From Akkermansiaceae bacterium (GTDB taxonomy: Bacteria > Verrucomicrobiota > Verrucomicrobiia > Verrucomicrobiales > Akkermansiaceae), in assembly GCA_019634595.1 (NCBI GenBank), contig JAHCBC010000004.1, positions 496,001-560,000 of the forward strand: a stretch of DNA of 64,000 bases, written 5' to 3'. Shown piece by piece: positions 7,267 through 18,745 of the stretch. The notes beneath the pieces are model-generated. The model made no database searches and was not told the DNA's origin. It was given only the letters and a program-made list of their open reading frames with translations. A program made the position numbers and the translations under genes. Each line of letters starts with the position of its first letter. Within the stretch, counting starts at the first letter, position 1.

Positions 7267-8034
7267 CTACCAGACGCCGTATTTCCCATAGGCCATCGCA
7301 TAGAGCCCCATCAGGAAATTCGCCACCGCGTGCATGATGACGCAGGCCCCGAGGCTCTTGCTCCACACGCAGAGGACATAGGTCAGGCTGCCGTAGATGA
7401 AGGCACCCGCATAGTCCACGGGTGCGTGGGCGAGCATGAACAGGACGGTGATGATGAGGTAGGATTTCCAGTGCGCCCGGCCGAAGGGCTGCTTCCAGTA
7501 GTTCCCCTCCCAGTCCATCACGAAGCGCATCAGGAAGCCCCGCCAGAAAATCTCCTCGACCAACGCGACGATCACCGCGGCGCGGATGAACCGCATGACC
7601 GTGGAGAACCAGAAGGCGGCGGGATTTTCGAAAATGCCGGGATCAAAGCCTTCCTTCCTCTCCGCCACTCCCAGCAGCTTCAGGACACCCTCCGTCTTTC
7701 CGGTGAGGCCCCAGTAGTCGTAGAGCGTGGTGGGCAGCAGCCAGAAGCCGATGCCGATGGCACCGAACACCGCTCCGATGAAGCCCCACTTCCACGACCA
7801 GTTGAAGGTGTAGCTGCGCCAGTAGCGGATGAGGAAAAAGCCCGTGGCCAGCACCTGGATGGGATAGACCAACTGCGCGGGGTCCCGCCGCCACCAAGGC
7901 GCGGCGGGATGTTTCCACTCCACCAATGCCCCTCCGAACTGGAGGAGCATCAGGAACCCCATGAACACGGCGAACGGGACGATATGCGCCCGGGCCAGCA
8001 CCTCGGGATCGTTGGCGGGCCGTGCGTCGTTCAT
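7267..8034 (-). CDS. CAAX prenyl protease-related membrane protein (CPBP family, PEP-CTERM type)
   Basis: A 255-residue integral membrane protein. It has the three conserved blocks of CPBP/ABI intramembrane proteases: EEIFWRG (about residue 178), FMLAH with its His (about residue 209) and HAVANF (about residue 236). Overall it resembles the CAAX-protease-related family found in genomes with PEP-CTERM/exosortase sorting; two PEP-CTERM proteins occur elsewhere in this window. It lies 8 bp after the aminotransferase and 3 bp before the monooxygenase, so the three are probably co-transcribed. Its substrate is unknown, and the PEP-CTERM link is from family knowledge. Confidence 0.82.
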   Translation of the reverse strand: MNDARPANDPEVLARAHIVPFAVFMGFLMLLQFGGALVEWKHPAAPWWRRDPAQLVYPIQVLATGFFLIRYWRSYTFNWSWKWGFIGAVFGAIGIGFWLLPTTLYDYWGLTGKTEGVLKLLGVAERKEGFDPGIFENPAAFWFSTVMRFIRAAVIVALVEEIFWRGFLMRFVMDWEGNYWKQPFGRAHWKSYLIITVLFMLAHAPVDYAGAFIYGSLTYVLCVWSKSLGACVIMHAVANFLMGLYAMAYGKYGVW

Positions 8035-8042
8035 GCCGGATC

Positions 8043-9209
8043 TCAGAGGCGGTTGACGAAGCGCTCGATCTTGTCCGTGGCGGTGCGGATGTCATCGAAC
8101 GCCGTCGCATAGCAACAGCGGAGAAATCCCTCACCCGACGGGCCGAAGGCACCACCGGGAACGGCCGCGACGTTCTCCTGTTCCAGAAGTTTGAACGCGA
8201 AATCCTTGCTGCTGAGGCCGGTTTTCCGGATGTCCGGGAAGACGTAGAACGCACCGCCGGGCGTGTGGCAGTCCAGGCCGATCTCGTTCAGCCTGCGGAC
8301 AAGGAAATCCCGCCGCTGATGGTAGCTGTTGCGCATCTCGATCATGGCGGGCGTGCCATTCTCCAGCGCCTCGATCGCGGCGTTCTGGCTCATGATGGGA
8401 GCGCAGAGCATGGAGTATTGGTGGATCTTCATCATCGCCTCGATGATGGGCTGCGGCGCGCAGGCATAGCCCAGGCGGAAGCCGGTCATGGCGAATGCCT
8501 TCGAGAAACCGTGGAGCAGGATGGTGCGCTCCTTCATGCCGGGCAGCGAAGCGATCGAAACGTGTTCCTCGCCGTCGTAGCGCAGCTCGCTGTAGATCTC
8601 ATCCGTCATGACGATGAGATCATGCTCGATGGCCAGCTTCGCGATGCCCTTGAGGTCCTCCAACGGAGCAACCGCACCGGTCGGATTGCACGGGAAATTG
8701 ATGAAGATGATGCGGGTCTTTGGCGTGATCGCCGCGGCCACGGCCTCCGGCTTCAGGGAGAACTCGTCCTCCTTGGTGGTCTGGACGGCAACGGTCTTGC
8801 CGTGGGCCATCACGATGCTCGGGCTGTAGGACACGTAGCACGGCTCGTGGATGATGACCTCATCCCCGGGGTTGAGGAGCGCACGCAGCGCGATGTCGAT
8901 CGCCTCCGAGACACCGACCGTCACCAAGACTTCCGTCGGAGCGTCATAGGAAACCTTGAAGAAGTTCTCCACATATTTCGAAATCGACTTCCGCAGGGAA
9001 AGGAGACCCAGGTTGGAGGTATAGGTCGTTTGTCCTTTTTCCAGCGAGTAGATGGCGGCTTCGCGGATGTGCCATGGAGTGACAAAGTCAGGCTCGCCCA
9101 CGCCGAGGGAGATGACCCCCTCGCGTCCCTGGACGAGTTCGAAGAAGTCGCGGATCCCGGAACGGGGGATGGATGCGACGTTTTGCGCGATTTTCGCTTG
9201 GTAATCCAT
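8043..9209 (-). CDS. PLP-dependent class I/II aminotransferase
   Basis: A 388-residue fold-type I aminotransferase. It has substrate-side Gly/Pro (SLGVGEPDF, about 35), the PLP-contacting NFPCNPTG (about 165), TDEIYSELRY (about 200) and the Schiff-base lysine in HGFSKAFAMTGFRLG (about 235). It resembles PatA/AspC-like enzymes that transaminate aspartate, aromatic or N-succinyl amino acids; specificity cannot be read from sequence alone. ATG at 9207-9209 is chosen because the protein begins there like its relatives; the longer reading adds Gly/His-rich sequence antisense to the neighbouring exporter gene. A promoter and palindrome lie just upstream. Confidence 0.9.
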   Translation of the reverse strand: MDYQAKIAQNVASIPRSGIRDFFELVQGREGVISLGVGEPDFVTPWHIREAAIYSLEKGQTTYTSNLGLLSLRKSISKYVENFFKVSYDAPTEVLVTVGVSEAIDIALRALLNPGDEVIIHEPCYVSYSPSIVMAHGKTVAVQTTKEDEFSLKPEAVAAAITPKTRIIFINFPCNPTGAVAPLEDLKGIAKLAIEHDLIVMTDEIYSELRYDGEEHVSIASLPGMKERTILLHGFSKAFAMTGFRLGYACAPQPIIEAMMKIHQYSMLCAPIMSQNAAIEALENGTPAMIEMRNSYHQRRDFLVRRLNEIGLDCHTPGGAFYVFPDIRKTGLSSKDFAFKLLEQENVAAVPGGAFGPSGEGFLRCCYATAFDDIRTATDKIERFVNRL

Positions 9210-9238
9210 TGGCAACTCCGCACTTCGGCGGGCGGGAG

Positions 9239-9292
9239 GTTCTACCCCACCCACCGCCAACGTCAATGCGGGGTTTGTACCGTATGGTACAA
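9239..9292 (-). promoter_or_regulatory. Promoter and palindromic operator-like site upstream of the aminotransferase
   Basis: On the minus strand TTGACG (9261-9266) lies 16 bp from TAGAAC (9239-9244), a plausible -35/-10 pair. Immediately upstream, TTGTACC (9275-9281) and GGTACAA (9286-9292) form a perfect 7-bp inverted repeat with a 4-bp spacer, the form of a dimeric regulator site. The regulator is unknown. Confidence 0.55.
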
Positions 9293-9313
9293 TTCCCGCA
9301 TTTCTTCCGCTGC

Positions 9314-9634
9314 TCAGGCCGGTGTGGAGATTTTCAGCCCCACGATGCCGATCAGGATCAGCGAGATGCTGACCACCCGGAACACACTCACCGGATCCCC
9401 CATCAGGATGATGCCCGCGATGACGGTGCCGACCATGCCGATGCCGGTCCAGATCGCGTAGGCCGTGCCCACCGGCAGCGTGCGCATGGCCAGCCCCAGC
9501 AGGCTGAGGCTGATGATGATGGCCAGGACCGTGAAAACACTCGGCCAGAGTTTGCTGAAGCCTTCGGTGTATTTCAGGCCCAGCGCCCAACCGACCTCAA
9601 ACAGGCCGGCGATGACAAGGATGATCCAATTCAT
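9314..9634 (-). CDS. sugE: Guanidinium exporter, SMR family (Gdx/SugE)
   Basis: A 106-residue four-helix small multidrug resistance protein that works as an antiparallel dimer and exchanges guanidinium for protons. The start [20 protein letters not shown] has the essential Glu in the first helix and follows the Gdx/SugE pattern, as do [20 protein letters not shown] and the ending GLKIST. EmrE-type multidrug members differ at these points. The call is strengthened by a guanidine-II riboswitch in its leader (9652-9699). The stop is followed by the operator and promoter of the aminotransferase. Confidence 0.94.
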   Translation of the reverse strand: MNWIILVIAGLFEVGWALGLKYTEGFSKLWPSVFTVLAIIISLSLLGLAMRTLPVGTAYAIWTGIGMVGTVIAGIILMGDPVSVFRVVSISLILIGIVGLKISTPA

Positions 9635-9651
9635 ATTTCAACTAGGGGTTC

Positions 9652-9699
9652 CCAAGGTCGTCCCTGGCTGATGAGTTGGATGGGCGGGGTCGTCCCCGC
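9652..9699 (-). promoter_or_regulatory. Guanidine-II riboswitch (mini-ykkC)
   Basis: The leader of the Gdx gene contains two hairpins, each capped by ACGA. In transcript order they are GCGGGG-ACGA-CCCCGC (9699-9684) and CCAGGG-ACGA-CCTTGG (9667-9652), 16 nt apart. Paired hairpins with ACGR loops define the mini-ykkC motif, which binds guanidinium and exposes the ribosome site. The second hairpin ends 17 nt before the ATG. Gene and riboswitch assign each other. Confidence 0.9.
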
Positions 9700-9908
9700 T
9701 TCCGCCTTGCGGCGGCGGAAAAGTAGAGGATCACCACTGTATTTCAATCACTTATTCGCGATACTTTGCAAATCCGGCAGCCACCTTTGATCGGAGGCAG
9801 GAAGATTAAAGTGGAGGCAAAACGGCAGAAATGAACGGAAAAGCGATGCAACCGACGAAAGCGGCATGTGTATGGTGGGAAGACCGGCATCACTCCCGGG
9901 CCAACGTC

Positions 9909-11645
9909 ATGAATCCCTGCCGCCATTCCCCGACTCCGGCGAAACCCGGCCTCCTCCGTCCGCTGGCCGTCATTCTTGCCGTGCTGCTCCAGTGCCACCC
10001 ATCTGCCATGGCCCAGGCAGCGGATGGAGGGGAAAATCCATCCACCCGGGAACCGGCTCCGACCGATGTCACCGTCACCCTCGCACCGGGTGAAGGCACT
10101 GTCCTCTGCCTCGGAACGGATGCCGATTTCGCCGCCGTGAAACAAAGCTATTTCACGCCGGGTGCCGCGTCCGTGGAAACCAGCGCCCCACACGCGACCG
10201 TACGGCCCTACCGGTTGGACTACATGCCCATGGGATTCTATCTCGGCGACAAGGCGTTCCATGAGAGGAACGCCGCCGCCATGGGTCTGGATGTATGGAT
10301 CTACCTCGACCGGCTGCTCGACAAGCTGAAGGCCATGGGTGCGAACACGATCTACCTGCAGGGAGGAGCGCTCACGGCACCTGAACTGCCGAGATTCGTC
10401 CACGCGCGTGGCTTCAGGATCATCCTGCAGATGGACGATCTTTACTTCCGGGGAACGGACTATTTCAAAGGCAACGCGAAAGGACCGTGGACCCAGTTCG
10501 GCGGGCCGCGAGAATACTACGAAGGAAGCCTCAAACCGCGCCTGGAAGCCCATCTACCCCTGCTCGAAAAGGATCCCGCCATCTGGGCATGCAGTCCGGT
10601 GGAAGAACTGCCCGCGGACAGCGAACGGTTCTTCACACCATACAAGGAACTCATCCGGCGGCTCGCGCCGCGCCCCGTGCATTTCCAACTGGATAGCCAG
10701 CAAGCGACCGCCGCGCAGCTCTCTTCCAAACAAGCGCCCTACCCCGACCTTTTCGGTTTCGATCGTTATCCATGGTGGTCGCAGCCCGGGAACAACGGCG
10801 ACAAACATGGACTCTCCTTGTATCTGTGGACTCCACACTTCACCGCGCACTGGCTTTACGGAGCGCTGAAAACCTACGCGGACGATGTCCACCGGCTGTA
10901 TCAGGCGGACTCGCTCGCCGTTCTCCAAGGTCCCGCCACTTTCAGCTATTACAGCAAAGAGGACGGACAGCGGTTCGGCTGGAAGGAGGACGCCGCCTTC
11001 ATCCCGCCCACCGCACCCCAGATCCGCTGGTTCCCGGAACACGGCCTCTGGGGAGGCTGGAGTTCCCACCTCCCTCCCCCCGGCGCTGAAAGCCTGCAAA
11101 GCTGGCTCGGGATCTGTGCCGGGATGAAAGGCATCCTCATATGGGCCGCCGTGTTCGACAAACCCGAGGAGGTGCTGGCACGCGTCAGCGGATCGAAACC
11201 GGCCATCGCTCCGGAATTCCATTCACCCGTGGAAACATGGGAGAAATACGCGGGCATCCTTCCAACCGATCTGACCACGACACCGCAATCGGAGGAACTG
11301 GCTGCGGCCTGGAAGCGCATCAAGCCCTTGGAAAAACTCATCCTCGGTCTGCGCCCATCCGCCCAGGCTCACGTCGCACCGGGCAAGGATCCCAATCTCT
11401 TCATCAACTCCTTCACCGATGATGCCGGTCGACGTTTCGTCGTCGTGGTCAACGGCAGGATCGGCCAGTGGGACGGCAACAACCCGGCATGGCTCGACTA
11501 TCCGAACACCAGGCTTTCGGTTGGCGCGGATGGAAATCTCACGAACTACACGGCTCTCCGCGAGCCCCGCGAATGCAGCATCACGCTGACCAAGCCATGG
11601 AAGGCAGTGGATGTGCGCAAGCTGGTGGCGGAACCGACGGAATGA
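9909..11645 (+). CDS. Secreted protein of unknown function with a glycosidase-like barrel appearance
   Basis: A 578-residue exported protein. ATG 9909 is chosen because it is followed by a signal peptide (LLRPLAVILAVLLQCHPSAMAQA); upstream ATGs at 9831 and 9846 would bury it. The mature part has a segment YMPMGFYLGDKAF, a repeated pattern of strands and helices, and acidic/aromatic clusters (IILQMDDLYFRG, FGFDRYPWW, WACSPVEELP) typical of TIM-barrel glycosidases. A beta-rich C-terminal domain follows (FVVVVNGRIGQWDGN). I could not place it in a numbered glycoside hydrolase family, so the catalytic role is a guess. Confidence 0.7.
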   Translation: MNPCRHSPTPAKPGLLRPLAVILAVLLQCHPSAMAQAADGGENPSTREPAPTDVTVTLAPGEGTVLCLGTDADFAAVKQSYFTPGAASVETSAPHATVRPYRLDYMPMGFYLGDKAFHERNAAAMGLDVWIYLDRLLDKLKAMGANTIYLQGGALTAPELPRFVHARGFRIILQMDDLYFRGTDYFKGNAKGPWTQFGGPREYYEGSLKPRLEAHLPLLEKDPAIWACSPVEELPADSERFFTPYKELIRRLAPRPVHFQLDSQQATAAQLSSKQAPYPDLFGFDRYPWWSQPGNNGDKHGLSLYLWTPHFTAHWLYGALKTYADDVHRLYQADSLAVLQGPATFSYYSKEDGQRFGWKEDAAFIPPTAPQIRWFPEHGLWGGWSSHLPPPGAESLQSWLGICAGMKGILIWAAVFDKPEEVLARVSGSKPAIAPEFHSPVETWEKYAGILPTDLTTTPQSEELAAAWKRIKPLEKLILGLRPSAQAHVAPGKDPNLFINSFTDDAGRRFVVVVNGRIGQWDGNNPAWLDYPNTRLSVGADGNLTNYTALREPRECSITLTKPWKAVDVRKLVAEPTE

Positions 11646-11735
11646 GATCCGGGCTCCCGCCGTTGTTTCTTGAAGGATGTCCGCGGCTCCTCTATCACAG
11701 GATGACCGATAGACCACCATGCCCACCAAAAGCCC

Positions 11736-13049
11736 ATGCGGACAAAACTGAAATCCTTGGATTTCATCGCGTTGGTGGCAGGTTCGCTTGCGGTGTGGAT
11801 CGTCACCTCACACGTGACGGAACGCTTCATGGATGGTCAGGGCGGACGGGTGCTTGTCCGGGAACAGCAGCCACAGCCCGTCCCGAAAGTGGCGGATAGG
11901 CAGGCAACCGTTGAAAGATCCCCAGCACCACCGGCTACCCCATCCCCCACCCCGTCCGTGAACGCACGGAATTCCGATGAACTGCGGGAGGAGCTGGCAA
12001 AGCTGGCGGCTGGGACCCTGTGCGACAGAGCCGATGCCGAAGCTTCCCGGAAATGCGGACGGCAGTTCCTGATGGCGGCGAAGTCCGCGGGATTCCCTGA
12101 TGACGATATCGCGGCTTTCCTGATGGATGGGATGGCCGCGCGCGATCCGGAACTTGCCCTTTATCTCCTGGGAATGATCCAGCCTCCCGAGCCGCTGTGG
12201 CGATCACAGGACAAGATCCTGAAGGAAGCGGTGACAAAGGACCCGGTGGCCGCCATGCGGATGATCCTGGAGTTTCCGCCCGGATCGCGTTTCAGTTCCG
12301 CTCTCGGAACATTGGCCAGAAATCTGCCGAAGGATGCGGAACTGCCCGGGCGGGTTGCGGAGCTGTTGGCCATGCTCCCGGAAGGCAAGGAGCGGGAGAT
12401 GTTGATAAGGGGTATCTCGTTGGCGCTCGGTGATGGACTAAGATCCCGCCACCTCACGGAAGATTACCTCACGGGTGTCATGAAGGACAAACGGACGGGT
12501 ACCGGGCTGCGCCACGAAATCGCGTCCACGCTGTGGTCTCAGGGCGGTGAGAAACCCTCGCTGGAGAAAGCGCGGAGAATCATGGAAGAAGCGGGCGGCG
12601 AAATGGGATCGGGAGCAGGGCAAATGAGCCGGGATCTGCTGAGGCGGGATGTACCGGTGAAGGACCTTATGGACCTCGCGCGGAACGCGGATGAGGTGAC
12701 ATTCCAGGAGATGCTTCGCCCCCTTTTGGAATCGAAACGCATGACCTTCGAGGAGCTGCGGGATGCCGCCGTGCTGGCTGCGGCACAGACAGGCAGATAC
12801 AGTTGGAACCATGTCAGGGATGTCGCCAATGAAGCCGGTCGGCTGCCACCGGAGATGGATTCAGCCATGGCAGTTGCCATGCCAGCGGATAAGAGGGATG
12901 CCTATCGCTATGCCATGGTCAGCCGCGACCTGCTGAAGAGGGATTTCACCCGGGCGATGGCAAATGCGGAGAGTATGGAGGATCCCAAAAGGCGGGCGGA
13001 TACCGTCAGGGATGTCGCCAGGCAGATCGAAAACGCAAAAGGCAGATGA
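11736..13049 (+). CDS. Membrane-anchored helical protein of unknown function
   Basis: A 437-residue protein with one N-terminal membrane segment (FIALVAGSLAVWIVTSHV, about residues 10-28), a Pro/Ala/Thr-rich linker (about 45-75) and a long all-helical region. Short helix pairs recur with patterns such as DPELALYLL, DPVAAMRMI and RDLLKRD, suggesting an alpha-solenoid repeat. No enzymatic motif is seen. It lies 10 bp before a similarly built protein (13060-14379), so the two are likely one operon. It is probably an extracytoplasmic scaffold; function is unknown. Confidence 0.75.
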   Translation: MRTKLKSLDFIALVAGSLAVWIVTSHVTERFMDGQGGRVLVREQQPQPVPKVADRQATVERSPAPPATPSPTPSVNARNSDELREELAKLAAGTLCDRADAEASRKCGRQFLMAAKSAGFPDDDIAAFLMDGMAARDPELALYLLGMIQPPEPLWRSQDKILKEAVTKDPVAAMRMILEFPPGSRFSSALGTLARNLPKDAELPGRVAELLAMLPEGKEREMLIRGISLALGDGLRSRHLTEDYLTGVMKDKRTGTGLRHEIASTLWSQGGEKPSLEKARRIMEEAGGEMGSGAGQMSRDLLRRDVPVKDLMDLARNADEVTFQEMLRPLLESKRMTFEELRDAAVLAAAQTGRYSWNHVRDVANEAGRLPPEMDSAMAVAMPADKRDAYRYAMVSRDLLKRDFTRAMANAESMEDPKRRADTVRDVARQIENAKGR

Positions 13050-13059
13050 CCGACCACCG

Positions 13060-14379
13060 ATGAACAAACGCGCGGTCATCTATCCCTTGGTCTACTCCGT
13101 GGTGGCATTGGTCGCCTGTGCCGTCACCTGGTCCTCGCATGCCCCTCCCACCGCAGATGAGGTGGATACGGCAAAGAAGCCCCCCGCCACCCGCACGGAG
13201 CGGAAACGCGAAATGATGCGGAGCTTTTCCGCGGAGCGGCAGGCGGCGTTGTCCCGTCATCTGGAGAAGGGCACGGACTGGAGGGATCTGGTGGCCAAGA
13301 AAACCTTCGGAGAAGAAATGACGGAAGCCTTCCGCCGCGCCATGGCAGACGGCGACCACGCTGCAGCCTTGGTGATCGTGATGCAGGGAGACAAACGTGG
13401 CGAAGGACTGCGGGCCGTGTTCAGATCATGGGCACTTGCGGATCCCGCCGCGGCCTTGGACGCTCTGGTGAAACTGGAAGATCCACCGCCTCATAAATAC
13501 ACCGTGCAGCTTGCCGCCGCCCAAGGCTATTTCCACGGTCTGAACGCCGGCCCTCCCGGCACGCTGGAGGCCCATGTTCCCGAAACACTGCGGAAGATCC
13601 CCAATGGTCAGGTGGCGCAGGCGTTCTTCGACCTGACATGCGAGCACCTTCTCATCACCGGACGGGCGGACGGAGCGCGGCTGCTGGATTGGTGGAAGAG
13701 TTCGCGACAGGACATGAACCTGGGCGATGGAGTGACGTCGCTTGCCAAGGCGGTGGTGATCGCCCTGGAGCTGGAGAAGAAAGCGGAGATACAGCAGGGC
13801 GAACGGCTGGCAATCCATGCGGGAGTCTTCCGTGCCATTGAGTCGCTGCCGGAGGGAGATCGCTCCACCTCAGGCGTTTCGGATTGGCTGATCCACATGA
13901 CCGGCGGCATGGAGGACCGGCACACCAGCCTGGATGCCTACGAGACGCCAAAAAACCCGGTTTCCGTGGAGATCTACATGAAGGGGGCTGCCCAGAAGTT
14001 CGCGCCGGATCCGCCTGCAGAGATACTGTCCCTTATGGCCACAGCCAAGGATGATACGGATCGCGCGAAAGCGGATGGACTGTGGTCGGGATATGTCTCC
14101 CATCGCGCGAGACAGAGATCCACCCTCGATCTGATGATGGAGTTTTCCTCCTCTGACATACCGCCCCACAGACAGCAATCCGCCGCGAGGTCGATCGTGA
14201 ACAGCCGGATGAACGAAGACTCCATCCTCCTCACCACGCTGGTGAATGATCTGCCCGAGAATGCGCTGAAGGATGCATACCGTCTCCACATCGCTGATTG
14301 GCTCCAGCAGAACAGGCACAAGGAAGATGCGGAGATGTGGCGGAACAGCATCCGCGACAAGACGCTCCCGGGGAAATAG
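13060..14379 (+). CDS. Membrane-anchored helical protein of unknown function, partner of the preceding gene
   Basis: A 439-residue protein built like its neighbour: an N-terminal anchor (MNKRAVIYPLVYSVVALVAC), a linker and an all-helical body with repeat-like segments (GDHAAALVIVMQ, ADPAAALDALVKLED). ATG 13060 is chosen because it precedes the anchor and begins 10 bp after the upstream stop; an earlier start at 12964 would lie inside the upstream gene. The similar architecture suggests an old duplication, although sequence identity looks low. Function is unknown. Confidence 0.75.
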   Translation: MNKRAVIYPLVYSVVALVACAVTWSSHAPPTADEVDTAKKPPATRTERKREMMRSFSAERQAALSRHLEKGTDWRDLVAKKTFGEEMTEAFRRAMADGDHAAALVIVMQGDKRGEGLRAVFRSWALADPAAALDALVKLEDPPPHKYTVQLAAAQGYFHGLNAGPPGTLEAHVPETLRKIPNGQVAQAFFDLTCEHLLITGRADGARLLDWWKSSRQDMNLGDGVTSLAKAVVIALELEKKAEIQQGERLAIHAGVFRAIESLPEGDRSTSGVSDWLIHMTGGMEDRHTSLDAYETPKNPVSVEIYMKGAAQKFAPDPPAEILSLMATAKDDTDRAKADGLWSGYVSHRARQRSTLDLMMEFSSSDIPPHRQQSAARSIVNSRMNEDSILLTTLVNDLPENALKDAYRLHIADWLQQNRHKEDAEMWRNSIRDKTLPGK

Positions 14380-14442
14380 AGGCCATATTCAACCGGGAAC
14401 CGGACGATACCCCCCCTCCCTTTTCTCCGAAATCAGGATCAC

Positions 14443-14476
14443 AAAAAAACGGCGGCCCCGTTTCCGGAGCCGCCGT
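14443..14476 (-). terminator. Intrinsic terminator of enolase
   Basis: ACGGCGGC (14449-14456) and GCCGCCGT (14469-14476) form a GC-rich stem. On the minus strand it is followed by seven T residues (14443-14449 complement). It lies 44 bp after the eno stop. Confidence 0.9.
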
Positions 14477-14519
14477 TGTGAGATTCAGCGCAGAGGCCAA
14501 TGACCGCCGCGCGGGGCAA

Positions 14520-17691
<3,172 letters not shown>

Positions 17692-17955
17692 TCGCCAAGG
17701 ATGCGAACCCGTCTCATAAAACGCAAGGCATTCCCTGTGGAAATCTGGCCGCAATCCGCATCATGGCCGCCGGAATGCTTGGATACAGGCCGAACGCATG
17801 ACAGCGGGCAAAGCCGTCCCTTGTAAAATGGACGGTGCACAACCCCGTCAAACGGGATCGGCCTCCCCATGACCAAGGCAACCTGGCCAACCGGCGGCAG
17901 CCCCCTCAGGAAGACCGATCATCCTTCCGGCAAAACCCGGGGCGATGTCACCTGC
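17692..17955. other. Intergenic region without a recognisable gene
   Basis: This lies upstream of the GreA-domain gene and downstream of the PEP-CTERM gene, both on the minus strand. I see no convincing RNA gene, terminator with U-tract, or repeat. It presumably holds the promoter of the GreA-domain gene. Confidence 0.4.
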
Positions 17956-18696
17956 TCACCCCTCCGTCATTCTCCGGCGTAGAACCATGGAGCAGGCCAA
18001 CGCCAACGCACCCGCGCCAAAAGCCGAAGGCTCCGGGACTGCCTCGATCTGGAAGCGGTCGAAGCGGAGGGTTTCCGCGTTCGACTCCGTCAGCACGCCC
18101 GCGCCCACGAGAGTCCCGGCAGGCAGATCGGATACCGCCGCGCCACCAAGAACCAATGACGCCCCCGGCGCGAAAGTGAGCAAGCGCCACGCCGAAGCAG
18201 CGGTCGTGAAGGTGAAATTCTCCAGTTCACCGTTGGTGCCGAAGTTGCCCGACGTTCCAGCCGTCGCGCTGTTGCGGCCATACGTATCCGCCGTGGCGAA
18301 CCACTGCACCGATCCACCTACATCAATCCCGATCGCCATCCGTGAGAGATCGGTGGTCAGGTTGTTGTTCGAGCGGAATGAGATCGAGACCAGATCCGCC
18401 AGAAGGACCGGGGAGAACTCATCCGTCCATGCGATGCCAATGTCGCCGGAGGCCGTCCTCGCGCCGATGCCGGCCACACCACCTACGCCAGCACTATTGG
18501 TGACGATGTAGGGTGAGGTGGTCACCCCGCCGACGTCTTCAGCGGTGCCCCCGCGGTGCGCACGCCACTGGACGGAGGAGAAACTCTTCGGATTCGTGTC
18601 GAAGATGGGGTTGAAATCCTCCGTGTAGATCACAGCCGCCGGAGCGGAGGAGATCAAGACGGCGGAGAGGGTCAGGCAGAGGTTCCGGGTTTTCAT
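17956..18696 (-). CDS. PEP-CTERM sorted secreted protein
   Basis: A 246-residue exported protein. ATG 18696 begins a signal peptide (MKTRNLCLTLSAVLISSAPA). The C-terminus is a classical PEP-CTERM tail: VPEP, a hydrophobic helix (FGAGALALACSMVL) and basic RRR. Such tails are recognised by exosortase, which cuts and probably attaches the protein to surface polymer. The body is beta-rich and Asn/Thr-rich with no catalytic motif. Downstream of the FAD oxidoreductase on the same strand with a 49-bp gap, so possibly the same message. Confidence 0.85.
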   Translation of the reverse strand: MKTRNLCLTLSAVLISSAPAAVIYTEDFNPIFDTNPKSFSSVQWRAHRGGTAEDVGGVTTSPYIVTNSAGVGGVAGIGARTASGDIGIAWTDEFSPVLLADLVSISFRSNNNLTTDLSRMAIGIDVGGSVQWFATADTYGRNSATAGTSGNFGTNGELENFTFTTAASAWRLLTFAPGASLVLGGAAVSDLPAGTLVGAGVLTESNAETLRFDRFQIEAVPEPSAFGAGALALACSMVLRRRMTEG

Positions 18697-18745
18697 GGAT
18701 GGCGGGTTTTTCAAGTCGATGGTCATGGGTTTGCAGAAAATCGTT

